Assembly: GCF_035958815.1 (NCBI RefSeq)
Contig: NZ_CP108383.1
Span: forward strand, 186,001-250,000
Direction of reading: 5' to 3'
Length of the DNA: 64,000 nucleotides
Source of the DNA: Nocardia sp. NBC_01327
GTDB taxonomy: Bacteria; Actinomycetota; Actinomycetes; Mycobacteriales; Mycobacteriaceae
The stretch's first letter is position 1. Each line of letters opens with the position of its first letter. Both the position numbers and the translations under genes were made by a program. Below the pieces are notes generated by a model. That model was given only the letters and a program-made list of their open reading frames with translations, did no database searches and was not told where the DNA came from. Positions 26,072 to 35,030 of the stretch are shown in pieces.

Positions 26072-27235
26072 ATGCGCAACCTTCCGGTTCTCGTACTGGC
26101 TATGACCGCCGTCGTGCTGACCGCATGCTCGGGCGGCAGCTCCGCCCCCTCGACCCAATCGTCATCGACCACAACGGGATCCAGCGGCGGCACCACGCCG
26201 CCGTCCACCACACCGGCGCCACAGGATTGCAATGCCGCCTATCTGGGGCAGTTCACGCAGCGCCAGAAGCTCGCGCAGCTGCTCACCGTGGGCGTCACCG
26301 GCGAGGCCGATGCCGAGAATGTGGTGCGCACCGAACAGGTCGGCGGAGTCTTCGTCGGCGGCTGGACCGATAAGGCGCTGCTGGCCCAGGACCAGATCGC
26401 GAAGGTGCAGGCCGCCTCGCGCACGCCGGTCATGGTCACCATCGACGAAGAGGGCGGCCGGGTTTCGCGGGTCAAGGACCTGATCGGCGCCGCACCCTCC
26501 GCGCGCGAGATCGCCAAGACCATGAGCGTGGACGATTTCTACACCTTCAGCCTCGACCGCGCGAAGAAGCTGAAGGCCCTGGGCGTCACCGTGGATTTCG
26601 CGCCCGATACCGATGTGAGCAGCCAGCCCGATGATTCGGTCATCGGCGACCGCTCCTTCTCCGATGATCCGAATGTGGTGGTGCAGTACGCCGGAACGTT
26701 CATTCGCGCGCTGCACGATGCCGGCGTGGGCACCGTCATGAAGCATTTCCCCGGGCATGGTTCGGGTTCCGGCGACTCGCACACCGGTGCGGTGCGCACC
26801 CCGCCGCTGGATCAGATGCAGACCTCGGATCTGGTGCCGTTCCGCAAGCTGATCGACTCCGGGTCGGCGGTCATGGTCGGGCATCTGGACGTGCCCGGAC
26901 TGACCGAGCCGAATATCCCGGCGAGCATCAGCAAGGAGGCGATGGCACTGCTGCGCCAGGGCACCGGATACGGCGCGGACCCCTTCGACGGGGTGATCTT
27001 CACCGATGATCTGGGCGGCATGGCGGCCATCACGGCCCGGATGAGCATCGAGGACGCGGTCGAGGCCGCTCTGGTCGCGGGCGCCGACAATGCCCTGTGG
27101 ATCACCACGGACGCGGTATCGAAGGTGCTGGACCGGCTGGTTGACGCAGTACAGAGTGGCCGCCTGCCGGGAAGCCAGGTGGATGCATCGGTACTTCGCA
27201 TGGCAAAGTTCAAGGGCACCGCTCCACACTGCTGA
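26072..27235 (+). CDS. lpqI: Lipoprotein beta-N-acetylhexosaminidase, glycoside hydrolase family 3
   Basis: 387 residues. Lipoprotein signal with lipobox LTAC (Cys ~19), followed by a Ser/Thr-rich linker (to ~45). The GH3 NagZ-type barrel shows GVFVGGWTD, VTIDEEGGRVSR, KHFPGHGSGSGDSHTG (the His/Asp dyad loop) and IFTDDLGGMAAI with the nucleophile Asp. The enzyme removes N-acetylglucosamine from muropeptides in cell-wall recycling, as LpqI (Rv0237) does in mycobacteria. A TACCGT -10 box (26058-26063) ends 8 bases before ATG 26072, and GGGGGT in between could be a ribosome binding site or a leaderless spacer. The TetR gene follows in the same direction, as Rv0238 follows Rv0237. Confidence 0.92.
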   Translation: MRNLPVLVLAMTAVVLTACSGGSSAPSTQSSSTTTGSSGGTTPPSTTPAPQDCNAAYLGQFTQRQKLAQLLTVGVTGEADAENVVRTEQVGGVFVGGWTDKALLAQDQIAKVQAASRTPVMVTIDEEGGRVSRVKDLIGAAPSAREIAKTMSVDDFYTFSLDRAKKLKALGVTVDFAPDTDVSSQPDDSVIGDRSFSDDPNVVVQYAGTFIRALHDAGVGTVMKHFPGHGSGSGDSHTGAVRTPPLDQMQTSDLVPFRKLIDSGSAVMVGHLDVPGLTEPNIPASISKEAMALLRQGTGYGADPFDGVIFTDDLGGMAAITARMSIEDAVEAALVAGADNALWITTDAVSKVLDRLVDAVQSGRLPGSQVDASVLRMAKFKGTAPHC

Positions 27236-27276
27236 GCGCCATAGTGGCGAATCACCGGCAATTCGCACTCGCGGAA

Positions 27277-27292
27277 CTTACCTTCGAGTAAG
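27277..27292 (+). promoter_or_regulatory. Autoregulatory TetR-type operator
   Basis: CTTAC-N6-GTAAG (27277-27292) overlaps a -10-like TAAGAT (27289-27294) 40 bases before the TetR start. It is the same motif as at fadE5 and at the fabG4/fadA2 divergent promoter, so self-repression is likely. Confidence 0.7.
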
Positions 27293-27333
27293 ATAGGAGC
27301 TTCGACGTGTATTAGCACGGTCTAGGAGAGTGG

Positions 27334-27942
27334 ATGGCAGGCGGAACGAAGCGGCTTCCACGCGCGGTACGTGAGCAACAGATGCTCGACGCCGCCGTGG
27401 AGGTCTTCTCGCGCAAGGGTTATCACGACACCTCCATGGATGCCATCGCCGCCGAGGCGAAGATCTCCAAGCCCATGCTGTACCTGTACTACGGATCCAA
27501 GGACGAGCTCTTCCGGGCGTGCATCCACCGGGAGAGCATGCGGTTCATCGAGGCCGTGGCGGTTGCGGGCAATCCCAAGCTCACCCCGCACGAGCAGCTG
27601 CGGGCCGGCCTGGAGGCCTTCCTGTCCTATGTCGACCAGAATCGCCTGTCCTGGCAGGTCCTCTACCGGCAGGCACTCGGCCAGCAACCCTTCGCCTCGG
27701 AGATCTCCAACAGCCGGGACCGAGTCATCGAGCTCACCGCGAAGCTGCTCGAGTCCAGCGCCAAGTACGCCGAACCGGGCACCGACTTCGAGGTCGTCTC
27801 GGTGGCGGTGATCGGCGCGGGTGAGGCCATCGCCGACCGGGTCGCCAGCGGCACCGTGGATATGGCCCAGGCCGTGGATCTGCTCGACACGCTGGCCTGG
27901 CGTGGTCTGTCCGGTAAGAAGAAGGAAATTCAGGAGGCGTAG
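27334..27942 (+). CDS. TetR-family regulator, likely controller of the fadE5/fabG4/fadA2 regulon
   Basis: 202 residues. Residues ~12-58 are the TetR DNA-binding domain (REQQMLDAAVEVFSRKGYHD, then MDAIAAEAKISKPMLYLYYG with the recognition helix, and KDELF). The C-terminal ~140 residues are the ligand-binding helices, with hydrophobic faces suited to acyl-CoA or a fatty acid (family knowledge, not proven). It corresponds by position to M. tuberculosis Rv0238, next to lpqI. The operator TTAC-N6-GTAA lies over its own -10 and at the promoters of fadE5, fabG4-htdX and fadA2. ATG 27334 has GGAGAG 5 bases upstream. Confidence 0.88.
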   Translation: MAGGTKRLPRAVREQQMLDAAVEVFSRKGYHDTSMDAIAAEAKISKPMLYLYYGSKDELFRACIHRESMRFIEAVAVAGNPKLTPHEQLRAGLEAFLSYVDQNRLSWQVLYRQALGQQPFASEISNSRDRVIELTAKLLESSAKYAEPGTDFEVVSVAVIGAGEAIADRVASGTVDMAQAVDLLDTLAWRGLSGKKKEIQEA

Positions 27943-28038
27943 CCCGCTCGCCTTGCAAGCCTCGTTAACGCCTGCCACAGTCACTCGGATTGTGTTGTAG
28001 GACGGTCGGTTCGAATCGACCGGGGACGGGGACGCAGA

Positions 28039-29607
28039 TTGTTCGGGTTACTCAAGCCGTGTGCGCACGGTGCGGCGAAGTACGGCATCGAATCCACCGG
28101 CTGGCAAACCCAGATGTGCGGGCTCTGCCTGGGCTTGCGGGACGGGCACGGGCAGCTGGCCCGGGCCGCGACCAATACCGACGCCCTCGTGCTCGGCATG
28201 CTCACCGAGGCGCAGCAACCGCAGCCCGCGGCCCGCATCACGGCGGGCCCGTGTCCACTGCGCGGAATGCGGCGCGCGAGCGTCGCTCCGGCCGATTCCC
28301 CCGGCGTTCAGCTGGCAGCCACCGCCTCACTGCTGTTGGGCGCGGCCAAGATTCGTGATCACCTCGACGATGGCGATACCGGCCGCATGCCGGGACGACC
28401 GCTCGCCCGCGTCTCCGATCGGTGGCGCAGCCGAGCCCGGGCCGCGGCGGAGCCGATCGGCTTGGATATCGAATCCCTCATCGCCGCAATCGAATCCCAG
28501 GGTCGGCTGGAAGCGGCCGCCGCAAGTTATCCACAATCGTCCACAGCCGCCGAGCGCCGGGAACTGCTGCACAGCCTGACCGCCCCGACGCAGCTGTGTG
28601 CGGGAGAACTGTTCGCGCACACCGCGATTCTGGCGGGACGCCCCGAGAATGCCGAGGCCCTGCGCGAGGCCGGTCTGCACTTCGGCCGCATCGCCCACCT
28701 CGCCGATGCGATCGAGGACATCGACGCAGACCGTGCGGCAGGCAAATTCAATCCACTCACAGCCACCGGTACAACTGTGGATGAAGCGCATACCCTACTG
28801 CGCGAATCGAATTCACTCCTGAAGGCGGCGCTGAGGCGGGCCGCCCTGGAGCGCGTCGCCACCGTCCGCTGGATGCTGCTCGACCCGCTCAGCAGCGTAA
28901 TCCGCAAGCTGGGCAAGGATTCCGGCGTAATCCACACCTGCACCACCCACACCTGCCGCACCACCCACACCGCGAAATCCGCTGCGCCCCTCCCCTATCC
29001 ACACTATTCACCCACCCTGAGTTATCCACAGGACCCAAACTATCCACAGGGCCCCGCCTACCCCCAAAGCCCTGGTCAACCCGGACCTGGCTATCCCCAA
29101 CAACCCGGTTATCCACAAGGACCCGTCGACCCGAGCCCCGGCTACCCCGCCCCCGGCTATGAGAGCCCCCCGTACCCGAATCCGGTTCACCCGGCACCCG
29201 GCTACTCCGACCCCGCGTATTTCGGCGGCTCCGTGTATCCCGGTGGCCCGGGAGAGTCCGGTACGCCCAACGGTCCGGGTGGTCCCAACGGTCCGGGTGG
29301 TCCCGGAGGCCCTTGGGGTCCGGGTGGCCCCGGGGGCCCGCAAGGTCCCGGAGGTCCCGGCAGTCCTGGCTACCAGCCGCCACAGCCGCCGCAGCGGAAC
29401 GGGCTGTGGCTCGGGCTCGGGGTCGTCTGCCTGCAGTACTGCACCTGCTATGCCTGCTGCGCGGAGCACACGAGCCCGTGCAGCGGCGAGCGTAAGAAGA
29501 GCTGGGTCGATCGCGGGTGCTGCGACGATTGCGACCCTGGTTGCTGCGACTGCTGCAACTGCTGTGATTGCGACTGCGACTGCTGCGACTGCGATTGCGG
29601 CTGCTGA
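28039..29607 (+). CDS. DUF5685 family protein with Pro/Gly-rich linker and Cys-rich tail
   Basis: 522 residues from TTG 28039 (MFGLLKPC start typical of DUF5685). Residues ~1-290 are the DUF5685 domain: KPCAHG and [12 protein letters not shown] contain paired Cys, followed by helices with [15 protein letters not shown], which resemble a helical bundle with an acidic metal-binding patch. Residues ~310-460 are a Pro/Gly/Gln/Tyr-rich linker, first with YPQ repeats and then collagen-like GPGGPGGP stretches. The last ~70 residues contain about 25 Cys, mainly as CC and CDC pairs. DUF5685 function is unknown. The tail suggests metal binding or disulfide crosslinking. It is transcribed like the TetR gene, 96 bases downstream. 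Confidence 0.75.
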   Translation: MFGLLKPCAHGAAKYGIESTGWQTQMCGLCLGLRDGHGQLARAATNTDALVLGMLTEAQQPQPAARITAGPCPLRGMRRASVAPADSPGVQLAATASLLLGAAKIRDHLDDGDTGRMPGRPLARVSDRWRSRARAAAEPIGLDIESLIAAIESQGRLEAAAASYPQSSTAAERRELLHSLTAPTQLCAGELFAHTAILAGRPENAEALREAGLHFGRIAHLADAIEDIDADRAAGKFNPLTATGTTVDEAHTLLRESNSLLKAALRRAALERVATVRWMLLDPLSSVIRKLGKDSGVIHTCTTHTCRTTHTAKSAAPLPYPHYSPTLSYPQDPNYPQGPAYPQSPGQPGPGYPQQPGYPQGPVDPSPGYPAPGYESPPYPNPVHPAPGYSDPAYFGGSVYPGGPGESGTPNGPGGPNGPGGPGGPWGPGGPGGPQGPGGPGSPGYQPPQPPQRNGLWLGLGVVCLQYCTCYACCAEHTSPCSGERKKSWVDRGCCDDCDPGCCDCCNCCDCDCDCCDCDCGC

Positions 29608-29632
29608 ACGCAGCGGCTGCTGAACGTAAAAG

Positions 29633-29703
29633 CCGCGCGCCGATTCGCGGACCGGATGTAGAAACCCCTGCGTGGCGACATACGGTTGCGAATCGGTGCG
29701 CGG
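29633..29703. repeat. Long inverted repeat downstream of the DUF5685 gene
   Basis: Arms 29633-29648 and 29688-29703 (CCGCGCGCCGATTCGC and its complement with one G-T type mismatch) flank a 39-base loop. It may be the DUF5685 terminator or a structured RNA. A second palindrome, GGTGGTTC-GG-GAACCACC, lies at 29772-29789. The remaining part of 29608-29943 shows no gene. Confidence 0.5.
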
Positions 29704-29901
29704 CTCTCGCCCCTCCCGTGGGGGCCACGCTGTCGAACGGCCCGACATTACCTGTGGTTGCCGGGCGCTGTGGTGGTTCGGGAACCACCGGATCAGCGCG
29801 ACCCCTGGTCTTCAGTTGTACTGTCTCGAACTTGCCACGACCGGCGTACCCGTGTGGCCTCGGTGCGCCACCGTCGCGGCGGTGACGCCATGCTACGCCG
29901 A

Positions 29902-29937
29902 GCCCGGCCGGCAGCGGGTGGTCACTGCCGGCCGGGC
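29902..29937 (-). terminator. Terminator of the fabG4-htdX operon
   Basis: A perfect 13-bp stem GCCCGGCCGGCAG (29902-29914) with its complement (29925-29937), located just downstream of the htdX stop. Confidence 0.7.
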
Positions 29938-29943
29938 CGCGGT

Positions 29944-30813
29944 TCAGCGGAGGGTGGCGGTGAGGTGCGGGAAGCCCTTCTTCGGGTTCTTGAGCGCCAG
30001 ATCCCAGCCGCCCGCCACCTGATCGGTGTAGACGTTGACCGTCGACGGCAGGAAGATCGGCTTACCGAATTTCACCGCGTAGGTGGTCTTTTCGGGGATA
30101 CGACCCTCGATATTGCCGAGGATGTTCGCCGCCGACCACATGCCGTGCGCAATGGGCTTCGGGAATCCGAAGGCCTTGGCGCCCAGGGCGGAGGTGTGGA
30201 TCGGATTGTGGTCACCGGAGGCCGCCGCGTACCGGGTGATCGTCTTCTGATCGACCCGGATGGTGCGGAACGGCGCCGGCGGCACCTCGTCCGGCTTCGG
30301 CTCGGGCTTGGGCCCGCCAGAGAGCGAGGTGCGCTGCTGGTGCAGGAAGGTGGTGACCTGCCGCCACACCAGCTCCCGGCCCACACTCACCTCGGTGACC
30401 GCGTCCACGAGCAGACCCTTGGGGTGCTCGCGCAGGTTCTCGATATGGGTCTCGAAATCCAGCGGCTCGGCGACCGAGATCTCCCGGGTCCGCTCGATCA
30501 CGTTCTCCGCGTGCACCGCGCCGACCGCGACGAACGGGAAGTCGCGGGCGACGACCAGCTGCATGGCGAGCGGGAAGCTGAGCACGAACGGATAGGTCAG
30601 CGGCAGTGAATCATTGAACCGCAGCCCGGTCGCCCGGCAGTACGCCGCCAGGTGATCCGGATCGACCTTGAAGCCCTCGAGCCGGACAGTCCGATCGGGC
30701 ACGGTGGATTTGCGGGCCGACAGCCCGGGCACCGGCACCGCGCCGAGCGCGGCCTTCACGAACAGACTGGTGTTCTTCGGCGCCTCGGTGAGCTTGATGG
30801 TCTGGCTCATCAT
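29944..30813 (-). CDS. htdX: (R)-specific enoyl-ACP/CoA hydratase of the MaoC type, HtdX
   Basis: 289 residues made of two hot-dog domains. The C-terminal one carries the (R)-hydratase motif [22 protein letters not shown] with Asp201 and His206 as catalytic dyad and continues PKPIAHGMW; the N-terminal hot dog lacks this dyad and is structural, as in HtdX (Rv0241c). It hydrates or dehydrates 3-hydroxyacyl thioesters. Its ATG overlaps the fabG4 stop (ATGA, 30810-30813), so the ketoreductase and the dehydratase are translationally coupled and act in consecutive steps of the same acyl chain cycle. Confidence 0.92.
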   Translation of the reverse strand: MMSQTIKLTEAPKNTSLFVKAALGAVPVPGLSARKSTVPDRTVRLEGFKVDPDHLAAYCRATGLRFNDSLPLTYPFVLSFPLAMQLVVARDFPFVAVGAVHAENVIERTREISVAEPLDFETHIENLREHPKGLLVDAVTEVSVGRELVWRQVTTFLHQQRTSLSGGPKPEPKPDEVPPAPFRTIRVDQKTITRYAAASGDHNPIHTSALGAKAFGFPKPIAHGMWSAANILGNIEGRIPEKTTYAVKFGKPIFLPSTVNVYTDQVAGGWDLALKNPKKGFPHLTATLR

Positions 30814-32168
30814 GCTCCGATCAGGCTCTGGCCGCAGACGCGAACGATATTGCCGCTCACCGCATTCGACGCCGGGGAGGCGAAGTAGGCGATGGTCTCG
30901 GCGACGTCGACGGTCTGGCCGCCCTGCAGCAGCGAGCTCATCAGGCGGCCGGCCTCACGGGTGGCGAGCGGGATCGCGGCGGTCATGGCGGTCTCGATGA
31001 AGCCCGGCGCGACGGCGTTGATGGTGATGCCCTTCTCCGCCAGCTTCGGCGCCTCGGCGTTCACCATGCCGATGACACCGGCCTTGGAGGTGCCGTAGTT
31101 GGTCTGGCCGCGGTTGCCCGCGACACCGGCGATGGAGGACACGTCGATGACGCGGCCACCGGACTTGAGCGCGCCCGCGGCCACCAGACCCTCGGTAATG
31201 CGGTGCGGCGCAGCCAGGTTCACATTGATGACCGAGTTCCAGCGGCCCTCGTCCATATTCGCGAGCAGCTTGTCGCGGGTGATGCCGGCATTGTGCACGA
31301 TGATGTCGATGCCGCCGAAGCGCTCGGTGGCGAAGGCGGCCAGCTTCTCGGCGGCGTCGGGGGAGGTGACGTCGAGCGCGAGAGCGGTGCCGCCGACCTT
31401 GTTGGCGGTGTCGGACAGCGCTTCTCCGGCGGCCGGGATATCGGCGACGATGACGGTGGCGCCGTCGCGAGCGAACACCTCCGCGATGGTCGCGCCGATG
31501 CCGCGCGCGGCGCCGGTGACCACGGCGACCTTGCCCGCGAGGGGCTTGTCCCAGCTGGCCGGGGCGGTGGAGTCGTCCTTGCCGACGCGGAAGACCTGGC
31601 CGTCGACGAAGGCCGACTTGGCCGAAAGGATGAAGCGCAGTGTGGATTCCAGGCCGGTGGCGGTGGCCGCGGCCTCCGGGTGCAGGTACACCAGGTTGCC
31701 GGTGGCGCCGCGCAGCAGCTCCTTGGCGATCGAGCGGCTGAAGCCCTCGAGGGCGCGCTGCGCGATCTGCTCGTCGACGGTCGCGGTCAGCTCGGGCGTG
31801 GTGCCGATGACCAGGACGCGGCCGGACGCGCCGAGGCTGCGCAGGGCGGGCTGGTAGAACTCGAACAGTTGCTGCAGTTCCTCGATGCTGCGAATGCCGG
31901 TGGCGTCGAAGACCAGTGCGCCGAGCTTGACGCCCGGGGTGACGGAATCGGCGAAGTCGTAGTCCGACAGCAGGTTTCGCGCGGCGTCGGCGACGCGGCC
32001 CTTACCGCCCAGCAGCACCGCACCGGCGAGTGCGGGCTGGCCGGCGACATAGCGGCGCAGGTTCTCCGGCTGCGGCAGGCCCAGCTTGCCCGCGAGGAAC
32101 GCGCCGGGCGCGGAGTGGATGAACGATCCGTACAGGTTGGGAGCGCCCTTGCTCTTGCTGGCTGCCAC
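30810..32168 (-). CDS. fabG4: High-molecular-weight 3-oxoacyl-thioester reductase FabG4
   Basis: 452 residues from GTG 32168, near the 454 of M. tuberculosis FabG4 (Rv0242c). The ~200-residue N-terminal flavodoxin-like domain distinguishes it from ordinary FabG (conserved [12 protein letters not shown] and the phrase [21 protein letters not shown]). The SDR domain has [35 protein letters not shown], the Ser-Tyr-Lys triad in [21 protein letters not shown], and ends [10 protein letters not shown]. It reduces 3-oxoacyl-CoA with NAD(P)H. GTG 32168 is preceded by AAGGTAGGA; the longer frame to 32258 is not favoured. The promoter faces fadA2 across a shared operator. Confidence 0.93.
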   Translation of the reverse strand: MAASKSKGAPNLYGSFIHSAPGAFLAGKLGLPQPENLRRYVAGQPALAGAVLLGGKGRVADAARNLLSDYDFADSVTPGVKLGALVFDATGIRSIEELQQLFEFYQPALRSLGASGRVLVIGTTPELTATVDEQIAQRALEGFSRSIAKELLRGATGNLVYLHPEAAATATGLESTLRFILSAKSAFVDGQVFRVGKDDSTAPASWDKPLAGKVAVVTGAARGIGATIAEVFARDGATVIVADIPAAGEALSDTANKVGGTALALDVTSPDAAEKLAAFATERFGGIDIIVHNAGITRDKLLANMDEGRWNSVINVNLAAPHRITEGLVAAGALKSGGRVIDVSSIAGVAGNRGQTNYGTSKAGVIGMVNAEAPKLAEKGITINAVAPGFIETAMTAAIPLATREAGRLMSSLLQGGQTVDVAETIAYFASPASNAVSGNIVRVCGQSLIGA

Positions 32169-32261
32169 TGTTCCTACCTTCTCTGTCTCGGGATTGTCCG
32201 TCTCGTACGTCCCGGCCCGGAGCGGTTTCCGCCACAGACGGGGGTACGGTGTCGACAAATG

Positions 32262-32281
32262 AACTTACTCCAGAGTAAGTT
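32262..32281. promoter_or_regulatory. Shared TetR-type operator in the fabG4/fadA2 divergent promoter
   Basis: A perfect palindrome, AACTTACTC-CA-GAGTAAGTT. It contains TTAC-N6-GTAA and reads TAAGTT, a -10-like box, on both strands (32276-32281 on plus, 32267-32262 on minus). One repressor dimer here could block both divergent promoters. Confidence 0.75.
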
Positions 32282-32360
32282 TAATGTAAACCGACCGACG
32301 CCGGTCCCGCGGGATCGATGCGAGTACGGAAATCCACCCGACGAGACACTGGAGACTCGA

Positions 32361-33704
32361 GTGACCACCAAAGCCCGTTCGGCGAAGCCCGCGGCGCAGC
32401 CCGCGGACCGGACAGCCAAGACCGCCAAGCAGGCCAAGCCTGTTGCCATCCTCGGCGGCAATCGGATTCCGTTCGCCCGTTCCGATGGCAAGTACGCACA
32501 CGCCTCCAACCAGGATATGTTCACCGCCGCGCTGAACGGCCTGGTCAGCCGGTTCGGGCTGCAGGGCGAGCGCCTCGGCATGGTTGTCGGCGGCGCTGTC
32601 CTCAAGCGCGTCGGCGAGCACGGCATGATCCGCGAGAGCGTGCTCGGCTCCACCCTGTCTCCGTACACCCCGGCCCACGATCTGCAGCTCGCCTGCGGCA
32701 CCGGCCTGCAGGCCATTCAGACCGTGGCCGACGGAATCGCGCTGGGCCGCTTCGAAGCCGGCGTGGGCGGTGGCACCGACACCACCTCCGACGCCCCCAT
32801 CGGCGTGAGCGAGAGCATGCGCGAGTGGATGCTCGACGCCAACCGCGCCAAGAACAACAAGGATTACGCCAAGCTGGTCGGCCGCCTGCGCCCGTCCATG
32901 GTCGGCATCGAGATCCCGCGCAATGCCGAACCGCGCACCGGGCTGTCGATGGGTGAGCACGCCGCCATCACCGCCAAGGAATTCGGCATCGCCCGCGAGG
33001 CCCAGGACGAGCTGGCCTACCTGTCGCACAAGAATATGGCCGCCGCCTACGACCGTGGCTTCTTCGACGACCTCATCACCCCGTTCCTCGGGCTGACCCG
33101 GGACGACAACCTGCGTCCCGGCTCGACCATCGAGAAGCTGTCGACCCTGAAGCCGGTCTTCGGCGTCAAGCTCGGCGATGCCACCATGACCGCGGGCAAC
33201 TCCACCCCGCTGACCGACGGCGCCTCCGCGGTGCTGCTCTCCAGCGACGAGTGGGCCGCCGCGCACAAGCTGTCGCCGCTGGCCTACCTGGTCGACTCCG
33301 AGGTCGCCGCGGTCGATTACATCCACGGACCGGACGGGCTGCTCATGGCCCCGACCTACGCCGTGCCGCGCATGCTGGCCCGTAACGGCCTGACGCTGCA
33401 GGACTTCGACTACTACGAGATCCACGAGGCCTTCGCCTCCGTGGTGCTCGCCACCCTGCAGGGCTGGGAGTCGGATCAGTACTGCAAGGAGCGTCTGGGC
33501 CTGGACGGCGCGCTGGGGTCCATCGACCGCAGCAAGCTGAACGTGAACGGCTCCTCGCTCGCGGCGGGCCACCCGTTCGCCGCGACCGGTGGCCGCATCA
33601 TCGCCGCCACCGCCAAGCAGCTGGCCGAGAAGGGTGGCGGCCGCGCGCTGGTCTCCATCTGTGCCGCCGGCGGCCAGGGCGTCGTCGCCATCGTGGAGCG
33701 CTAG
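32361..33704 (+). CDS. fadA2: Acetyl-CoA acyltransferase (thiolase) FadA2
   Basis: 447 residues from GTG 32361. Thiolase residues are all present: nucleophile Cys112 in LACGTGLQA, His in YEIHEAFAS, His in SSLAAGHPFAATGGR and the second Cys in SICAAGGQG. It cleaves 3-oxoacyl-CoA with CoA to release acetyl-CoA, the last step of beta-oxidation. M. tuberculosis FadA2 (Rv0243) is similarly divergent from fabG4. The N-terminal ~25 residues are Lys/Ala-rich and not conserved-looking. Longer frames back to 31203 run into fabG4 and are rejected. The operator lies 80 bases upstream. Confidence 0.95.
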   Translation: MTTKARSAKPAAQPADRTAKTAKQAKPVAILGGNRIPFARSDGKYAHASNQDMFTAALNGLVSRFGLQGERLGMVVGGAVLKRVGEHGMIRESVLGSTLSPYTPAHDLQLACGTGLQAIQTVADGIALGRFEAGVGGGTDTTSDAPIGVSESMREWMLDANRAKNNKDYAKLVGRLRPSMVGIEIPRNAEPRTGLSMGEHAAITAKEFGIAREAQDELAYLSHKNMAAAYDRGFFDDLITPFLGLTRDDNLRPGSTIEKLSTLKPVFGVKLGDATMTAGNSTPLTDGASAVLLSSDEWAAAHKLSPLAYLVDSEVAAVDYIHGPDGLLMAPTYAVPRMLARNGLTLQDFDYYEIHEAFASVVLATLQGWESDQYCKERLGLDGALGSIDRSKLNVNGSSLAAGHPFAATGGRIIAATAKQLAEKGGGRALVSICAAGGQGVVAIVER

Positions 33705-33760
33705 TCACCACTTCGGCTCCCGTACAGGAGCTTTCGCGCCGCTAGACCGGTGTGGGTGAT

Positions 33761-33807
33761 CGAGGGCGGTGCCCGGTTCAGGACGACGAACCGGTGCACC
33801 GCCCTCG
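33761..33807. terminator. Long terminator hairpin after fadA2
   Basis: A 19-bp stem with a single bulged A (33761-33779 with 33788-33807) and an 8-base loop between the convergent fadA2 and ADP-ribosylglycohydrolase genes. Confidence 0.7.
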
Positions 33808-33865
33808 TATTTCAGGGGATACCGCCCTCGGGTTTCAGGGGATGCCGCCCTCGTGTTTCACGGGA
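33798..33865. repeat. Three tandem copies of a 23-base repeat
   Basis: Copies at 33798-33820, 33821-33843 and 33844-33865, each CCGCCCTCG followed by a short variable pair and TTTCAGGGGA (TTTCACGGGA in the third). The first copy contributes the 3' arm of the fadA2 terminator and the third runs into the last codons of the convergent gene. Confidence 0.8.
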
Positions 33866-35024
33866 GCAGGTGCAGGGTGCGGGTGGCCAGTTCGGAGATG
33901 CGGGTCGTGGTGTGACCGGCCACCGCACTGCGCAGGGTGTCCCCCAGCGGTGCGGTCCACCGTTCCGGGATACGGGCGGCGCCGGTGAGGATTCCGGCCA
34001 CCGAGCCCGCCGTCGCGCCGTTCGAGTCGGCGTCCCAGCCCGATTCCAGGGTCAGCGTGACGGTGCTGGTGAAATCACCTGCACCCCAGAGCAATCCGGC
34101 GGTGATGAGGCAGGCGTTCCCGATCGCATGGAACGGGTTGTAGTGGCCGTCGCGGGTGCGAATCCGGTCCACCGCCTGCTCCCAGGTGCGACCCCGCGCA
34201 TGATCCTCGACGACCTTCGAAAGCTCCACCGCGAGACGGGATTGCGCGGGAATCACCGCACCCGCCCGCGCCAGCGCCTCGCCGGGATCGCCCGCGGTGA
34301 AGGCCGCCGCGATCAGCGCCGCCGCCCACATGGCCGCCCACAGGCCGTTGCCGGTGTGCGATACCGAGGCATCACGCGCGGCCAGCGCGGCCGCGCGCGT
34401 CGGAGCGCCGGGGCTGGTGTAGCCGTAGATATCGGCGCGCATGAGCGCACCCGCCCACTCGCGGTAGGGATTTCGGTGCGTGGCGGTTTCGGGCGGGGCG
34501 AAGCCGTCGATGAGATTGCGGTAGGCGACCCGTTCGGCGGTATAGGTCCGCAGGAAGGGCAGGCGTTCGAGCCAGAGTGCGCAGACATCGTCGGCCAGGA
34601 AATCGGCGCCGTACTGCTCCAGCAGGTGCAGGCCCAGCACGGTGTAGTCCAGTGGCTTGGTCTGCGCGCCGACGGCGCAGCGGCCCAGCCAGCCGCCGTG
34701 GATCCGGTCGAACAGTTCGGCGTGGGCGAGATCGGCGAGCGGGATATGCGCTGCCGAATCACGCAGCGCGCCTGAACCATCGGCGGCGGCCGGTTGATCG
34801 TCCCATTCGGTGAACGGCCAATCGGCCAGTCGCGGTGCGGATTCGATGCGGTCGAGCAGTCGCCAGCACGCGGCCTCCAGCGGCCGGTCCGACTGCGCGA
34901 GGTCGTGCACCTCCTCGTCGAACTCCGCTACCGCATAACCGGATTCGATGCGCTGACACCATTCGTAGTAGAGCAGGGCGCGGGGGTCGGCCTCATGATG
35001 ACCGAACGCTTCGATGGCAGGCAC
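33858..35024 (-). CDS. ADP-ribosylglycohydrolase (DraG-like) family protein
   Basis: 388 residues. Residues ~105-380 resemble the DraG fold: HGGWLGRCAVG takes the place of the N-terminal G-x-x-x-G-D-A-L/x-G motif, ADDVCALW of the TDDT metal motif, and ESGWDADSNGATAGSVAG is the well-conserved metal-binding block (usually GGDADTNAA). The first ~100 residues are an extra N-terminal helical region. DraG enzymes remove ADP-ribose from proteins or O-acetyl-ADP-ribose; the altered TDDT motif makes activity uncertain. It lies 6 bases after the orphan gene 35031-35507 in the same operon. Confidence 0.75.
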   Translation of the reverse strand: MPAIEAFGHHEADPRALLYYEWCQRIESGYAVAEFDEEVHDLAQSDRPLEAACWRLLDRIESAPRLADWPFTEWDDQPAAADGSGALRDSAAHIPLADLAHAELFDRIHGGWLGRCAVGAQTKPLDYTVLGLHLLEQYGADFLADDVCALWLERLPFLRTYTAERVAYRNLIDGFAPPETATHRNPYREWAGALMRADIYGYTSPGAPTRAAALAARDASVSHTGNGLWAAMWAAALIAAAFTAGDPGEALARAGAVIPAQSRLAVELSKVVEDHARGRTWEQAVDRIRTRDGHYNPFHAIGNACLITAGLLWGAGDFTSTVTLTLESGWDADSNGATAGSVAGILTGAARIPERWTAPLGDTLRSAVAGHTTTRISELATRTLHLLP

Positions 35025-35030
35025 CGCAGG

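Noticed and set aside
31203..32360. N-terminal extension of the fadA2 frame
   Set aside because: It runs antisense through fabG4 and the operator; fadA2 starts at GTG 32361.
33798..33865. Possible CRISPR array
   Set aside because: The 23-base units abut each other without spacers and no cas genes are nearby.
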